A stretch of DNA of 64,000 nucleotides from Malaya genurostris (GCF_030247185.1 NC_080572.1:96893198-96957197); one strand, 5' to 3'. Positions 22,799 through 34,724 are shown, numbered from the stretch's first letter. The notes: a model not told the origin generated them from the letters alone. Numbers and translations: made by a program.

Positions 22799-23030
22799 CA
22801 AGGGAGAGGGTTAGGGTCTAAACGATGAAAAAAATCATTATTTTTGCGAATTTTTTACAGAATTATCGTTCAACAAAATAAATTCAAATGTTTTGCATGA
22901 TAAAAAGCATCATTCGAACAACATTTTGTAATTTTTTCGTGGAAAAATATTGAGAAATAAGTCGGTGAAGAGGTATTTTCGAGAACGCTCCCTAAAAACT
23001 ACACCCAAACCTCCATTTACGTAACTTATA

Positions 23031-24343
23031 CAAGGTGAGATGAAAAAACTGCAACAAAGTAAAACGCCATAATTTTTTCATTTTTTTTTAAATTTTATTG
23101 AATGAAAGCAAAAAATGTCGGAAATAACATCAAATTTGAGAATCGGTTTAGATTTGTTCGAATTGGCCACCTTTGGCACGAACTATGGCCTTCAAACGGC
23201 CAATGAAACCATCACACGCTGCCCGAAAGTGGCTCTGCGGTATTTTGTCCCATTCTCGGCGAAGCGCTTGCTTGAGATGATCGACACTTTGGTATTTTTT
23301 AGTGCCAACCTTGCTTTCCAAAATACCCCAGGCACAATAGTCCAACGGATTGGCATCCGGAGATTTTGGTGGCCATTGTGCGGTGGAAATGAAGCGAGGA
23401 ACCTCATTTCTTAACCATTCTTGGGTGGCGCGTGCTGAGTGCGATGGTGCTGAGTCCTGTTGGAATGTCCAAGGTCTGCGGCCGAAATGTTTGCGTGCCC
23501 AGGGCTTCAGAACTCCCTCCAAAATATTTTCGCGATAGATTTGCGCATTTATTTTGACCCCACGGTCGATGAATACGAGCGGCGAGCGACCATCGGCTGT
23601 TATGGCGGCCCACACCATCACCATGGCCGGCTTTTGAGTTCTGGTGGCCAACCGAAGTTGCAAATTTTCAGCTGACCTCTCTGGCAAGTAAACACGATCA
23701 TTTTGTTTGTTTACAAACTGCTGGATAACGAATGGTTTCTCATCGGAGAAAACCAAATTCGGCAGTTCACCACTTTCGGCCAAGCGAAGCAACTCTTTAG
23801 CTTTTTCGAGTCTAACTTTTTTTTGCGCATCAGTAAGATCTTGCACTTTTTGGAACTTCAATGGCTTTAGTCCAAGCTCATTTTTCAATATTTGCCGAAT
23901 GGCATATTGCGATATGTTCAGCTCACGAGCCATTTTTCGGCCACTGCGACGCGGATTTCGTTCAATTCGCTTCTTCACTTTTCGAACCATTTCTGCCGAT
24001 GTTGCTGTTTTTTTTTCGTCCACTTCCTTGACGTCGGGCTACGCTACCAGTATCACGGTAACGAGCGATGGTACGAGACACAAAAGATTTATTCACTTTT
24101 AAATGCTGGAGGGCTCTAACGATAGCCACTTGTGGTTTTCCAGCCAAATGCAAAGCAATCACACTATCACACTTGAATTCCATCACAAATAACTTTTTTT
24201 CTGAAAAATTCCCACCAAAATGCTTTTGTGCGCTTGTAAATAATATAATGAGCTGTCACTAGAATAAATCTGACAGCTGTGGGACGAGCGGTTTAGAAAT
24301 GACAGCAGTCTGAAGTTGGTTGCAGTTTTTTCATCTCACCTTG
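23031..24343 (-). mobile_element. Tc1/mariner DD37D-type transposon
   Basis: Perfect 25-bp inverted ends beginning CAAGGTGAGATGAAAAAACT, with TA at 23029-23030 and 24344-24345. Length 1313 bp. The minus strand encodes the transposase. Perfect ends indicate a young copy. Confidence 0.95.
23148..24183 (-). pseudogene. DD37D transposase, one frameshift
   Basis: Two frames make up the protein. The N-terminal frame starts at MMEFKCDSVIALHLAGKP (24186, second Met 24183) with a helix-turn-helix and runs into GSVARRQGSGRKK. At a run of nine A (minus strand, about 24010-24018) the frame shifts. The rest reads TATSAEMVRKVKKRI onward to GGQFEQI (stop at 23148). The catalytic residues are Asp in LVFSDEKPF, Asp in TFQQDSAPSHS and Asp in KSPDANPLDY. 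I count 37 residues between the last two, the ITmD37D/maT layout. One homopolymer lesion separates this from an open frame of about 345 codons, so a sequencing error is possible. Confidence 0.9.
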
Positions 24344-24397
24344 TATATGTATATATGTATTAATATACGTACGCATGTGTGCAAATATTTGTATTTC

Positions 24398-24930
24398 CTA
24401 ATTTTTTTCGGTTTTTTAACGATATCAAACTAACTAGAGATTATAAGAGGAGAAAGAATATGAAATCATAGAGCCGTAGTACTCAAGGAAGAGCAAGAAT
24501 GTGAAGAATAAAGTGCGGAAAAGTGAGACGTGACAAGGGTCATTTAAGTAAGCAGAAGGCTTCTCGTATCTAAACTTTTACCTTCTACCAGAGGAGTCGA
24601 ACTTAGGCATCTTAGCGATACGAATTCGTCCGAACCGGTTCGGACAGTAAATGGCAAACGACCTTTGCCTTTACTTTCTGACATATCAGAGACTCGGATA
24701 ACTCGTATCGCTAAGATGCCTAAGTTCGACTCCTCTGGTAGAAGGTAAAAGTTTAGATACGAGAAGCCTTCTGCTTACTTAAATGACCCTTGTCACGTCT
24801 CACTTTTCCGTACTTTATTCTTCACATCCTTGCTCTTCCTTGAGTACTACGGCTCTATGATTTCATATTTTTTCTCCTATTATAATCTCTTGTTAGTTTG
24901 ATATCGTTAAAAAACCGAAAAAAGTAAAAA
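24398..24930. repeat. Large near-perfect palindrome
   Basis: Arms of about 220 bp pair from GGTTTTTTAACGATATCAAA (left) to TTTGATATCGTTAAAAAACC (right). They include CATAGAGCCGTAGTACTCAAG and TCGAACTTAGGCATCTTAGC, around a loop of about 80 bp near 24630-24710. It is the core of the foldback MITE and would form a strong hairpin. Confidence 0.9.
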
Positions 24931-25118
24931 ATACTGACTGACCAGAAGTCATAAATAAAAAAGTAAAAAAAAAAAAAATGTATATCCTAATACATATAAA
25001 TATTGGTGAAGTAAAAGCGATCATTTATATGTATAAATATATACACATATACGCAAACGAGTGAGTGTGTAAGCATACATACATACATATATAAGGTTCG
25101 TAAATGGAGGTTTGGGTG

Positions 25119-26852
25119 TACAAGGATCAGCCCCATGGGACTGTTCGAGCTATTGATGTGGAACAAGGCAACCAAATTTTCTAATGATCGACAATTTCAA
25201 TTAATCGTCACACTTTTGAACCCGCAAATGCACGAGAGTCTGCTTAGTCTTTATTATGAACCAACACCGAACACGCGAACCCAAAATATAGACTATATTT
25301 GTCATGATTTGTATTTGTTTTTTAGACGACGAAATTACATCAATAGCCCAAATGTATGTAATTATATGTTTGTACATGCTTGCGATACAGATATCGATAT
25401 TTAAGCTTCTTTTCGCCAAGCATGTGTTGAAGTTTTGTATGCAAGAAGTTATTTTTATAGCGTTTCTCTACCATCCTGCGATTTCGGTTGAAGCGATAAG
25501 CTTTTTCTCATTACCAATCGAGTTCATCTTATATAAATAAGAAATTAATCTTATGCACTCAAAATTTACCCTGGGGTAGTTGTCAATTTCTCAGGCGAAA
25601 CGACATAACATGGGATTTCATCCAATCTTTCCTGACACAAGATCAGAACATAGCAATTAAAGCTTCAAATCGTTTTATGGCACTTTTTGTCTTGCTGTGT
25701 AGCAACAGCCTACCTCTAGCAAGCTACGTGTAGGACTGAAATGTTAGCTATAATTTTGCTTATATTCATAGCTTCGCGTGCTTCCAACAGCTTCGCTTTT
25801 GCATCGATTGACCAATCAGAGCGCTGCATTCCCTTTGATATATCGCTTACTCCTTCAAAACCGTCGATTATGGCAGGGAAATCCGGTATGCCGGAGATTT
25901 TTTGGATGCAAAATAGGACACTGCTAGCTATTAATCCACATTTCAATGATATACTATTAAAAATACATGGCTATGAACATTCAAATCAATACGTAGAAAT
26001 ATTTCCAATCAAATGGTGACATGATATTAATAATTGATACAAAATTGACTGAGCTGTAATTGTTCAAAACCTGACCACATTTCTACATGTATTTTTCTTG
26101 AGTTTCTAGTTTGCACCCCTATATAGAAAACAAAAATGTGTTCCACATTCAAAATGATTTGCGGTGTCCACTGTATCTCAGCGCAGACTAATCAGAAGTG
26201 AACAAACAAACGCACCATAGTTAGAGTAGAAGTTTTTCTAGACCTCAACGTTTCTGTTTGATTTTTTTTGTGGTTGTTCAAAGAGAAAACTACGGTTTTT
26301 CACGAAAAAATCCGCCATTTTGTAGCTGTTAAAGCTCCACAAAGTAACAAACAACGAAAAGGAAAACGTTCGGGTCTGGTTTTTTATATGTAGAAAGTGT
26401 GTGCAAAATTTGAAAAAAAAAATTGGTGTAGTAGTTTTTGAATGACGATGGACACGGACTTTCAAAACCTGTTTTCGAGGAAAACGCGTTTAAAGGTTTT
26501 TGTCTATAAAATCAATGGAAACAATTAATTACTTCAGGGATCCCGTAGAGTTTAACAATTTCAAAAAATCAGATTTTATCTTTTATAATTTATTATAATG
26601 AAACATTTCAAGAATGTGTTGTCAAGTTTCAAAGTCAATCGAAGTAGAAATCTTGGGTCTGTGCGCCGAGCTCTTGCTTCTTCGTAGAATGAGATAGCCA
26701 TAGATAAAGGTCCATAACTTCCAGAGTTTCGTTCCAATAGGCTTGAAAATTTCACAGAAAGTTCTTCAAAAGTTTTACTATGAGAAAATATAAAGAAAAT
26801 AATATATGATTTTCCAAAAGTGTTAGACCGTACACCCCCATCCCCCCCTTAA
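25119..26852. other. Noncoding remainder of the 4-kb insertion
   Basis: No transposase or gene recognised. 25800-25860 has GACCAATCAGAGCGC followed by GATATATC, a CCAAT plus TATA-like pair, without a gene after it. The right border is C-rich. Confidence 0.4.
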
Positions 26853-26882
26853 TGGGGTAAATTCTAAATAAAAAATAAGATA

Positions 26883-27245
26883 ATGATGACTATCTTGAAA
26901 TGCCTTCATTATGCGGGTATTATTATACCGGTATTCACTTTCGACGGCACGAAAACCAACATTGCCACGGCTAATGCACTCGAATGTGATATAGAAAACT
27001 CCAAAGAATCTACACGTACCGCTTTCAAACATCCATGCTTTGACTATAACGTAAATGTTCTACTTGATGCTGTCCACATGATTAAGCCAGTAAGAAACAC
27101 AGTAGAGTCACAAAAAGTGATCATAATGAATTTCAAAATCTAAATGCCATAAAAGTTGCTCCAAAAATAACGGATAAACACATAAACTTTCATGATTCGA
27201 AAATGAAAGTTATATTAGCAACGCAGGTAATCAGCAACAGCCTAT
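26883..27245 (+). pseudogene. P-like relic: catalytic core segment
   Basis: The open part reads MTILKCLHYAGI, VFTFDGTKTNIATANAL and HPCFDYNVNVLLDAVHMIK. The FDGT..N motif and the LLDAVHMIKxVRNT block are hallmarks of P/THAP9 transposases, the latter holding the second catalytic Asp. After a frame slip near 27105, LNAIKVAPKITDKHINFH and MKVILATQVISNS follow, still collinear. It is cut by an RTE fragment at about 27245-27270. Confidence 0.87.
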
Positions 27246-27269
27246 ATCGTTCCAAAGTTTCGATCTTTA

Positions 27270-27526
27270 TCATCATCTTCTCAAGGTTACGTGTCACAAT
27301 ATCAATATCGTCAGCGAAGCCAAAAAGTTGTACGGACTGTCGGAAGATCGTGCCATTCGTGTCGATCCTCGCTTTTCGAATCACACCTTACAGGGCAATA
27401 TTGAAGAAAGTCATCACCTTGACGTAGCCCTCTCCGGGATTCGAAGGGACTCGAGACCGTCCCAGATACTCGGACGTAGCACATCACTCTATCCATCGTT
27501 GCTTTGACCAATTGCGTCAGTTTATC
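27270..27526 (-). mobile_element. RTE LINE fragment
   Basis: Matches 31829-32095 of the LINE below, including the FGFADDIDIV reverse-transcriptase motif and the RVMCYVRVSGTVSSPF stretch, with small deletions. No LINE 3' end is included, so it is an internal piece, perhaps brought in by recombination or a truncated insertion. It interrupts the P-like relic. Confidence 0.85.
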
Positions 27527-27534
27527 TGGGAAAC

Positions 27535-28068
27535 CTTATTTGTTTGCTTAGGTGAAGCGAATTGTTCCAATTTCAATAATACACATTTGTTGAAATCCGA
27601 AAACTATATTAAAACAGTAGTAGATGACGATCCGTCAGTTCCAGAATATAGAAATCAATACATTGATAAAGAAAACCAATGCCCCGCAACTGAACCAAAC
27701 CATTAGCAGGAAATAAGTTCATCGAAGCTGCTTTGAAGGGATATGCTGTGAATTTACAAAAAAAATCTTCTGCCTGGCCTGAATTGTAAACACTGCAAAA
27801 CTGATATCGTGACTGATAGAACGAATTTCATTCTGACTATTTGCAGAATCAGTGAACAAGAGAGTAAGAATTTGAAGAATATTTGATTTGTTACTAACAA
27901 TTTTTATTGTTTCATAGGAGATTGTGGGAAACGTTTGCAACTTCAACAAATGAAGTATTACACAACTCTAGTGGCAAGAGCTGTAGCTTCGATGAAAAAT
28001 GAATTAACCAGCATATTCCAACGCAATCGCACCTGGATCTTTTCCCATCATGTAACTTCACTTATTAA
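27535..28068 (+). pseudogene. P-like relic: C-terminal region, part 1
   Basis: Weakly preserved. FIEAALKGYAVNLQKKSSAW is followed by a stop. A likely intron runs from GTAAGAATTTG (27871) to TTTCATAG (27916). The next block, GDCGKRLQLQQMKYY and VASMKNELTSIF, leads to SHHVTSLIK, where the 1.9-kb repeat enters. The order and the final HHxTSLIK fit the tail of THAP9-like transposases; detailed assignment is tentative. Confidence 0.55.
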
Positions 28069-29887
28069 AAAACGTGCTTAATCCACCTATCAGTGAGATG
28101 ATACCTTTTTTTATCAATCCGCATGTTTTTTTTTCATGAATATTCTTCGGTTTTCATGACATTATTTTAATGACCGTCGTTTTAAGCTGCAATTTGACAT
28201 TTTAATCACTCATTACTCTATCTAAAAAGGTTACAATCGATTAAACTTTTCATGATATGTCGAAGTGAGTTCCACTTTAGAATTTACGGTAATTTAAGGT
28301 ACTTCTAGAGCCGGTATTCAGGAACCAGCATAAACCAACCGATTCGTATGGCCATATGACGAATAAATTGCAATAGTTTTGAGTCCAACTTTCAAGCTTT
28401 TCGGGATTATCATCTTCTATATCGGTTTGAATTTTAAAAATTCATCCTCCTGTAATTCCAGAATCGGAAGTCAGCATTGAATAAAATTAATTAATTTTGT
28501 GTGGGACTATAAGTTTATTTTAATTTGAATTTTTTTCTGGAATTCGATTTGGCTTTATTTGAGAAAACGATTGAGCTTTGAGAAACGATTCGATACTGGA
28601 GCCGGAATTCGAAAATCGGTGTAGCCGAAGTCAGACAAATTCACCTGATTAGTTTACATTTGTTTCAATATGTTTAAAAATCAGTATAGACATCTTTGAG
28701 AAATCGTAGTACGAGTTAAATTGTTGGGTGCCTTCCGAATCGAAAACTGAATACCACTAAAACTGAAATAAGTTTATTTGGTTGTCGATTATTCAAATCA
28801 GCAAATCTTAGATGATTCTTAGATATCATTTGAATCTTAGATCGGTTCAGCCATCTACGAGGAAAATAAGTTACACAATTTTAATTTAGTTTCGCATATC
28901 ATCCTGTAGTTCCGGAACCAGAAGTCGGATCCAAACAGAATTCAGGAACCTTGTTTAGGAGCATACGAATTTTCATATGAATCTGAGTTTGTAGAAAACG
29001 GTTGAGTCATCTTCGAAAATAAGGTAAAAAATTTAGTGAAATTATTTGTCACATACGCATTTGCTGATCTCGACGAACTGATTCAAATGGTATATGGGTG
29101 TTTTGTTCTTCCAGCATTTATTGCTGTAATCAGTTTAAATCAATATAATTTTGAAATTGTTCAGAATTCGGAAGTACTGCCATCTTTCCAATATGTCATA
29201 TTCGAACGATTATGTTGCCAAAAACGAACCGTGCTAAAATTGGTCCGAGGCAAAATGTCATGAAAAATAATGCTGTTCACAGTCTTTTCGGTACTTAGAA
29301 ACTATTGTATGTAACAGTATAAAAAATCGTGTTTTACGTTGCTCCCAAGACTTTCTTTGCCATACAGCGCTCAGAACTTCTACTGCTGAAATATGGGGGA
29401 AAAGTCGCTTACACAAAAAATTCGATATCTCCGTTAAAAATGGACGGATTTTAACAATCTATGGCTTGTTGGATAGCTATTACCGTGCGGAATCTAAGTC
29501 TGAAAACATATTCTGTTTTCAAGGTCAATTGTGACAGATACTGTCAAAAAACTGAAAATTTTGACATAAAACTTCGTATAACTCAAAAAGTAAACATCCG
29601 ATCTCAAAACCATTCAATAGCGTTCTGGGTGACGGGGAGACCTTTCATTTGCGACTAGTTTGATCAAAATCGGTCCAGCCATCTCTGAGATCTCGACCTC
29701 TTAGTTGACAACACACATACAGACACACACACATACACACACACACACACACACACAGACATTTGCTCAGTTCGTCGAGCTGAATCGATTGGTATATGAC
29801 ATTCGGCCCTCCGGGCCTCGGAAAATTTTTCGAAAGTTTGAGCGAATTCTATACCTATTTTTTATATATATAAAAAAAGGTAAAAAG
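28069..29887 (+). repeat. 1.9-kb dispersed repeat, copy 2
   Basis: Collinear with 9721-11631. Inserted in the C-terminal coding part of the P-like relic, which continues after it. A CA microsatellite (29708-29757) is longer here than in copy 1. Ends TATATATAAAAAAAGGTAAAAAG. Confidence 0.85.
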
Positions 29888-29984
29888 TATCACGGAGTTT
29901 TTGATATTCGTGTCAATGAATACTCTATTCTAAACTTATTATATTTGAAGGAAACTAATACAGTTGAGTGTCTAAAATATGATT
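29888..29984 (+). pseudogene. P-like relic: C-terminal tail, part 2
   Basis: YHGVFDIRVNEYS and on to VECLKYD, then TAA. It follows naturally on SHHVTSLIK of part 1 once the repeat is removed, and AATAAA overlaps the stop region. Assignment rests on position and the FDIR-like motif only. Confidence 0.45.
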
Positions 29985-31074
29985 AATAAATCGAGCACAC
30001 CAACTCCTTATTTCATTAAACATTTAGAACAAATGAAAATTATCATTAACATTACGTTGATGTAATTGTGGTCATGATGATTGTTTACACGTTGCTCCAT
30101 GCCGATGGGAATCGTTTGGTTACTATAACGTTACATTATACATATAATAGTAAATGTGGTTGCTCGTCAGAATAGTGTTTGCTTTCCATATTCGTTCTCC
30201 CGGCCTCCTTTATAAGTTCTGATCCCGACGGCCTCCTTTAATTATTTGGTCACCTCCTATTGCTCATTATGGTTATCTAGAAGTAATTCTACGTCTATGC
30301 CGATCTGCTGCAGGTTAAATTGCAAACAGGTTAATAAAAATTGGATGTACATTCGCCTAGTGTTCCTTACCGGGTTTGCAAATTCAGTTTTTTAATTTTG
30401 CTTCTGCTAGTCCAACCAACCCATACACAACCTGACAGAAATGAGCCTGTTTCATATGTGTTCCACTGAATTCAGGACAGCGCTAGTGTACCTAGACAAT
30501 ACGGATACAATGAATTACGGAAAAAAAGATTACAATAGACCAATAAACCAGTACTACATTACGTTATTTACGGTCACTGTGTATGCGTCCAGCAATATAT
30601 TTAAAAGGAGCAAAATTTTCATATTGTGACTCACGCAAGAACTCCTGAATGTAATGAAAATATTGCGAATTTTTCTAACAGCGCTGCATAGCAACAAACT
30701 CATCAATAACACACGTCATGCGTATTTTGTAATCTTTCTTTCTTTTAATTCACTCTGACCAACGTCTCCTCGTTGGTCTAAAATGATAACTATTAATAGT
30801 AATTGACAGAGTTATAAATGATCCATTTTCTAGGAGTATTTGTTATCATTATATGATCTTCTAACAACTCGGATAAAGGTAAGGGAACCAAAGAATTGCA
30901 AATCTTGGTTTGCAATTTAGCAGTATTGCTCTTCAAGTTTCAGTAGAATACATTACTTCACGTTCATTGTTCATTGAAATGTGATGAACTACTTTAAAAA
31001 ACTTCTATTGATGAAAAGAGACAAATTATACTTATACTAAACCATAGTAATTTATCATCATAATTATTTTATTA
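29985..31074. other. Noncoding
   Basis: No gene or repeat boundary recognised. A 62-codon frame at 30441-30629 has no domain. May include the 3' flank and terminal repeat of the P-like element. Confidence 0.45.
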
Positions 31075-34000
31075 CTTACCTTACCTACCAGCTATAGGTC
31101 TGGGGTGTCCTTTGTTGTATCAAGCATACGACTTCACATAACTCGGTCCATGGCTGCTCGTCGCCAGCCACTCAAGGCACGGATGCTTCTGAGATCACCC
31201 TCCACTTGATCGATACACCATGCTCGTTGCGCTCCTCTTCTTCTTGTACCAGTCGGATTAGATTCAAAAACCATTTTCACTGGGCTGTCGTCCGACATCC
31301 TTATGACATGCCCAGCCCATCGTAGGCGTTCGATTTTAGCTGTCCGTACGATAGGTGGTTCTCCTAGCAGCTGTTGCAATTCGTGATTCATACGCCGTCT
31401 CCACGTTCCATCTTCCATCTGCACTCCGCCATAGATGGTCCTCAGTACCTTTCTTTCGAAATCTGCCAGCATAGTCCAGGTCTCGTGGCCATAGAGAACA
31501 ACCGGTCTAATGAGCGTTTTGTAGATGGTCAATTTCGTGCGGTTGCGTACTTTTCTCGATCGGAGGGTTTTTCTGAGTCCAAATTACTCACGATTCCCTG
31601 CCAAAATACGTCTATGAATTTCTCTGCTGGTGTCATTATCGGCGGTCACCAGTGAGCCCAAATACACGAACTCGTCAACCACCTCGATATCGTCACCGTC
31701 TATCAATATTCGTGGTGGGAGGCGTAGTGTTTCTTCTCTAGAGCCTCTTCCTCTCATGTATTGTGTTTTCGACGCATTTATGGCCAGTCCGATACGCCTA
31801 GCTTCAGCTTTCAGTCCGATGTAGGTTTCCATCATCTTCTCAAGGTTACGTGTCACAATATCAATATCGTCAGCGAAGCCAAAAAATTGTACGGACTGTC
31901 GGAAGATCGTGCCATTCGTGTCGATCCTCGCTCTTCGAATCACACATTCCTGGGCAATATTGAACAAGATACAAGAAAGTCCATCACCTTGACGTAGCCC
32001 TCTCCGAGATTCGAAGGGACTCGAGAGCGTCTCAGATACTCAGACGTAGCACATCACTCTATCCATCGTTGCTTTGACCAATCGCGTCAGTTTATCACCT
32101 TCGTGCATTATCTGCCATAACTGTTCTCGATCGATTGTATCGTATGCCGCTTTGAAGTCAATGAATAGGTGATGCGTGGGTACGTTGTATTCACAACACT
32201 TCTGGAGTACTTGTCTTATCGGGAATATGTGATCCGTAGTGGCGCGGGCTCCAGTAAATCCCGCTTGGTACGTTCCTACGAATTCTTTAGCTATTGGTGA
32301 TAGACGACGGCAAAGGATTTGGGAGAGTACCTTGTAGGCGGCGTTCAGCAATGTGATTGCGCGGTAATTGCAACAATCTAGCTTATCGCCCTTTTTGTAG
32401 ACGGGACATACCACTCCATCCATCCATTCCTGCGGTAGAATCTCCTCCTCCCAAATCTTGGAAATCATCCAGTGCAGTGCTCTAGCCAGTGCCTTTCCTC
32501 CATGTTTGAGGAGCTCGCCTGGTAACTGGTTATTGCCCGCGGCTTTGCTGTTCCTCAGCTTGCCGATCTCCTCAATTATCTCCGACAGATCAGGGGCTGG
32601 GAATCTGTCGTCGACTGAGCGTGAACTCAGATTGATTCCTGTGTATTTCTCTGTATCTTGTGCTTCACCATTCAGATGCTCGTCATAGTACTGCTTCCAC
32701 CTGTCGATCACCTCACGTTCATTCGTGAGAAGGTTACCACTGGTATCTCTGCACATTTCGGTCTGTGGCGTGTAGCCTGTACGTGAGCGGTTCATCTTCT
32801 CATAGAAGATTCCGTGTGTCATTTGCGCGGTACATCTATTCCATCGCTTCGCGATCTTGGTCTTCCTGGTAGCGTTTTATCCTCCGGAAAACCGTGTTCT
32901 GTCTGTTCCGCGCCTGTCTATATCGTTCCTCGTTCGCTCTAGTGCGGTGTTGCAGCATCCTCGCCCTTGCTGCATTCTTCTCTTCGACCAACTACTGATA
33001 TTCGCCGTCGAACCAGTCATTTCCTCGATTCGATAACCTCGTACCTAGAACGGTTGCAGCAGTGCTACTCACTGCGGACCTTATGTTCCTCCAGCCGTCT
33101 TCAAGAGTCGCCGCGCCAAGCTGCTCTTCCGTTGGTAGCACTAGCTCCAGTTGTTGCGCGTATTCCTCTGCAGTACGAATGCTACGTAGCTGCTTGAGAT
33201 TGAATCCCGGCGTTCCTGTGCGACGAGTATTGTGCACCGTCGATAGTTTTGAGCGCGTACAAACCGCGACAAGGTAGTGGTCAGAATCAATGTTGGCTCT
33301 GCGGTAAGTGCGGACATCGATGACGTCGGAGAAGAATCGCCCGTCGATGAGAACGTGGTCAATTTGATTTTCCGTATGTTGATCAGGTGATCTCTATGTG
33401 GCTTTGTGGATATCTTTGCGGGGGAAGAAGGTGCTTGGAACTACCATTCCTCGGGAGGCTGCAAAGTTTACGCGTCGTTGACCGTTGTCGTTTGTTACCG
33501 CGAGCAGGCTCTCCAGCCCGATCACGGGCCTGTACATTGCCTTCCGGCCTACCAGAGCATTCATGTCGCCGATGAAGAGTTTTACATCCCGCCATGGACA
33601 GTTGTCGTAGGTTTGTTCCAGCTGCGCGTAGAATGCTTCCTTCTCGTAATCGGATCTCGTCTCATGTGGGCAGTGCACGTTGATGATGCTGTCATTGAAG
33701 AAACGGCCCTTGATCTTCAATACGCACATTCTATCACTGATTGGCTGCCACCCAATCACGCGCTGGCACATCTTGTCCAACACTACAAATCCCGTTCCTA
33801 GAACGTTGGTTGGGCCGCAGCTCTGGTAGAAGGTAGCCGCTCGATGCCCACTTTTCCACACCTTCTGTCCCATCCAACAAAGTTCCTGCAGTGCTACGAC
33901 ATCGAAGCCGCGGATTTGAAGCTCATCATGCAGCATTCGGTCGTATCCTGGGAAGCCAAGCGATTTGCAGTTCCATGTGCCAAGCTTCCAATCGAAGTCC

Positions 34001-34440
34001 CTGTGTTCGTTGCGTAGGTCTTTGCCGATTATTCCGAGTCGTATTTCTTCCTTGATTATTCGTAACTTTTTTTTAAACCTGCACCAACCTCCTGTCTCGT
34101 CGGAGGGCCATCGTGTCAGCACTGTTTAGAGTCCCACACTGACACAAGGACGGTAATCAACCTTCCCTAACATGGAGAACAGACGCTGTTTCGAGCCGCC
34201 CCAACATGGATAACAGACGCTCGGGTAGGCTCGCTTTCTTTAAAGAGAAGGCAAGCCCCCCCCCTTCCCTGTCAGCATACGACCAACATCCCACCGGGGT
34301 GGTTACCCGATCTTTCCTATGGTTACTCGTACCCCAGCCGGCACCGCGGGGAGGTAGGGATAGGAGTTACTGGACAAGAGGCTAAGAACCACATTGGGGC
34401 CTAAATTGCGCATTGTCCAGTCGTTTATTAGTGTCAAGAA
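31075..34440 (-). mobile_element. RTE-type non-LTR retrotransposon, near full length
   Basis: Minus-strand order is 5' leader (34440-34125, GC-rich), APE endonuclease, reverse transcriptase and C-terminal region, ending near 31080. The total is about 3.3 kb, the usual RTE size. Target duplications were not identified. An internal fragment recurs at 27270-27526. Confidence 0.85.
31134..34122 (-). pseudogene. RTE endonuclease-reverse transcriptase pseudogene
   Basis: Endonuclease part (34122-33394) has KLGTWNCKSL, VVALQELCW and LFIGDMNALVG, the APE-type Asn, Glu and Asp-x-Asn motifs. A spacer region in two frames (33362-32992) follows. The reverse-transcriptase part (32822-32040) has the KKGDKLDCCNYRAITLL, QAGF and LFIDFKAAYDTIDR blocks. 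The FADD box (FGFADDIDIV) is in 31967-31584. The tail (31532-31134) has YKTLIRPVVLYGHETW and WAGHVIRM. The RT, FADD and tail segments share one frame and are separated only by in-frame stops (TGA near 32034, TAA near 31583). Frameshifts separate them from the endonuclease. HHLFIDFKAAYD and the tail motifs are typical of the RTE/BovB clade. Inactive. Confidence 0.87.
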
Positions 34441-34719
34441 ACGCTAGCAACATTTGTTTTACTTATTTAAATATAAAAACTTAAACCACAGATTGTCGAA
34501 AAATATATACATTATTTCCAAATATTATTCTATTTACAACGCCATTGTGGAACCAGAGAACCAAAACTTTTACTTATATTCTCGATGTATGGGAGCTGTC
34601 AAGTTGTCCACGGGCTGAACAAAATACGGATTCATGCAAGTAGCACAGTCAGCACTCTTCAATAAGATTCACTTTTTAATACCGTTTAAAGAATATTGCA
34701 ACAAGAACAACTTCTCAAC

Positions 34720-34724
34720 CGTTG
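34720..34724. repeat. Left 5-bp target duplication
   Basis: CGTTG directly before the CACAGTG end; the same five bases follow the right end. Confidence 0.8.

Larger units (their letters stand above)
23002..25118. mobile_element. TA-flanked foldback MITE carrying a mariner
   Basis: Ends CACCCAAACCTCCATTTACG and CGTAAATGGAGGTTTGGGTG are perfect inverted copies over 20 bp, with TA at 23000-23001 and 25119-25120. The interior has microsatellite-like TATATGTATA and CATACATA tracts and a large palindrome. The DD37D transposon is inserted just inside the left end. Confidence 0.9.
22799..26852. mobile_element. About 4-kb TIR-like insertion in the P relic
   Basis: The left border (AAGGGAGAGGGTTAG..GGTCTAAAC..AAAATCATTATTTT) and right border read in reverse (AAGGGGGGGATGGGG..GGTCTAACA..AAAATCATATATTATTTT) are similar inverted ends. 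The P-like coding sequence stops at one edge and resumes soon after the other. Target duplication is not clear. The 23002-25118 MITE lies inside. Confidence 0.5.
20248..29984 (+). pseudogene. P-element/THAP9-like transposase relic, multiply interrupted
   Basis: Collinear pieces of one P-superfamily transposase lie in order on the plus strand: THAP zinc finger (20248-20537), linker and coiled coil (21831-22251), first catalytic segment (22300-22798), GTP-region/catalytic core (26883-27245) and C-terminus (27535-28068 plus 29888-29984). The interrupting blocks are an irritans mariner, a 4-kb TIR element with further nesting, an RTE LINE fragment and a 1.9-kb repeat. Lesions within exons include a frameshift in the THAP part and a stop where a Trp is expected (about 22486). 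Possible introns remain at 22248-22308 and 27871-27916. The final stop overlaps an AATAAA (29983-29988). Inferred function when intact: DNA-binding and cut-and-paste transposition. Terminal repeats of the P element itself were not found. Confidence 0.85.

Noticed and set aside
25800..25860. CCAAT plus TATA-like pair as another histone promoter
   Set aside because: No leader, histone codons or stem-loop nearby; the words are short enough for chance.
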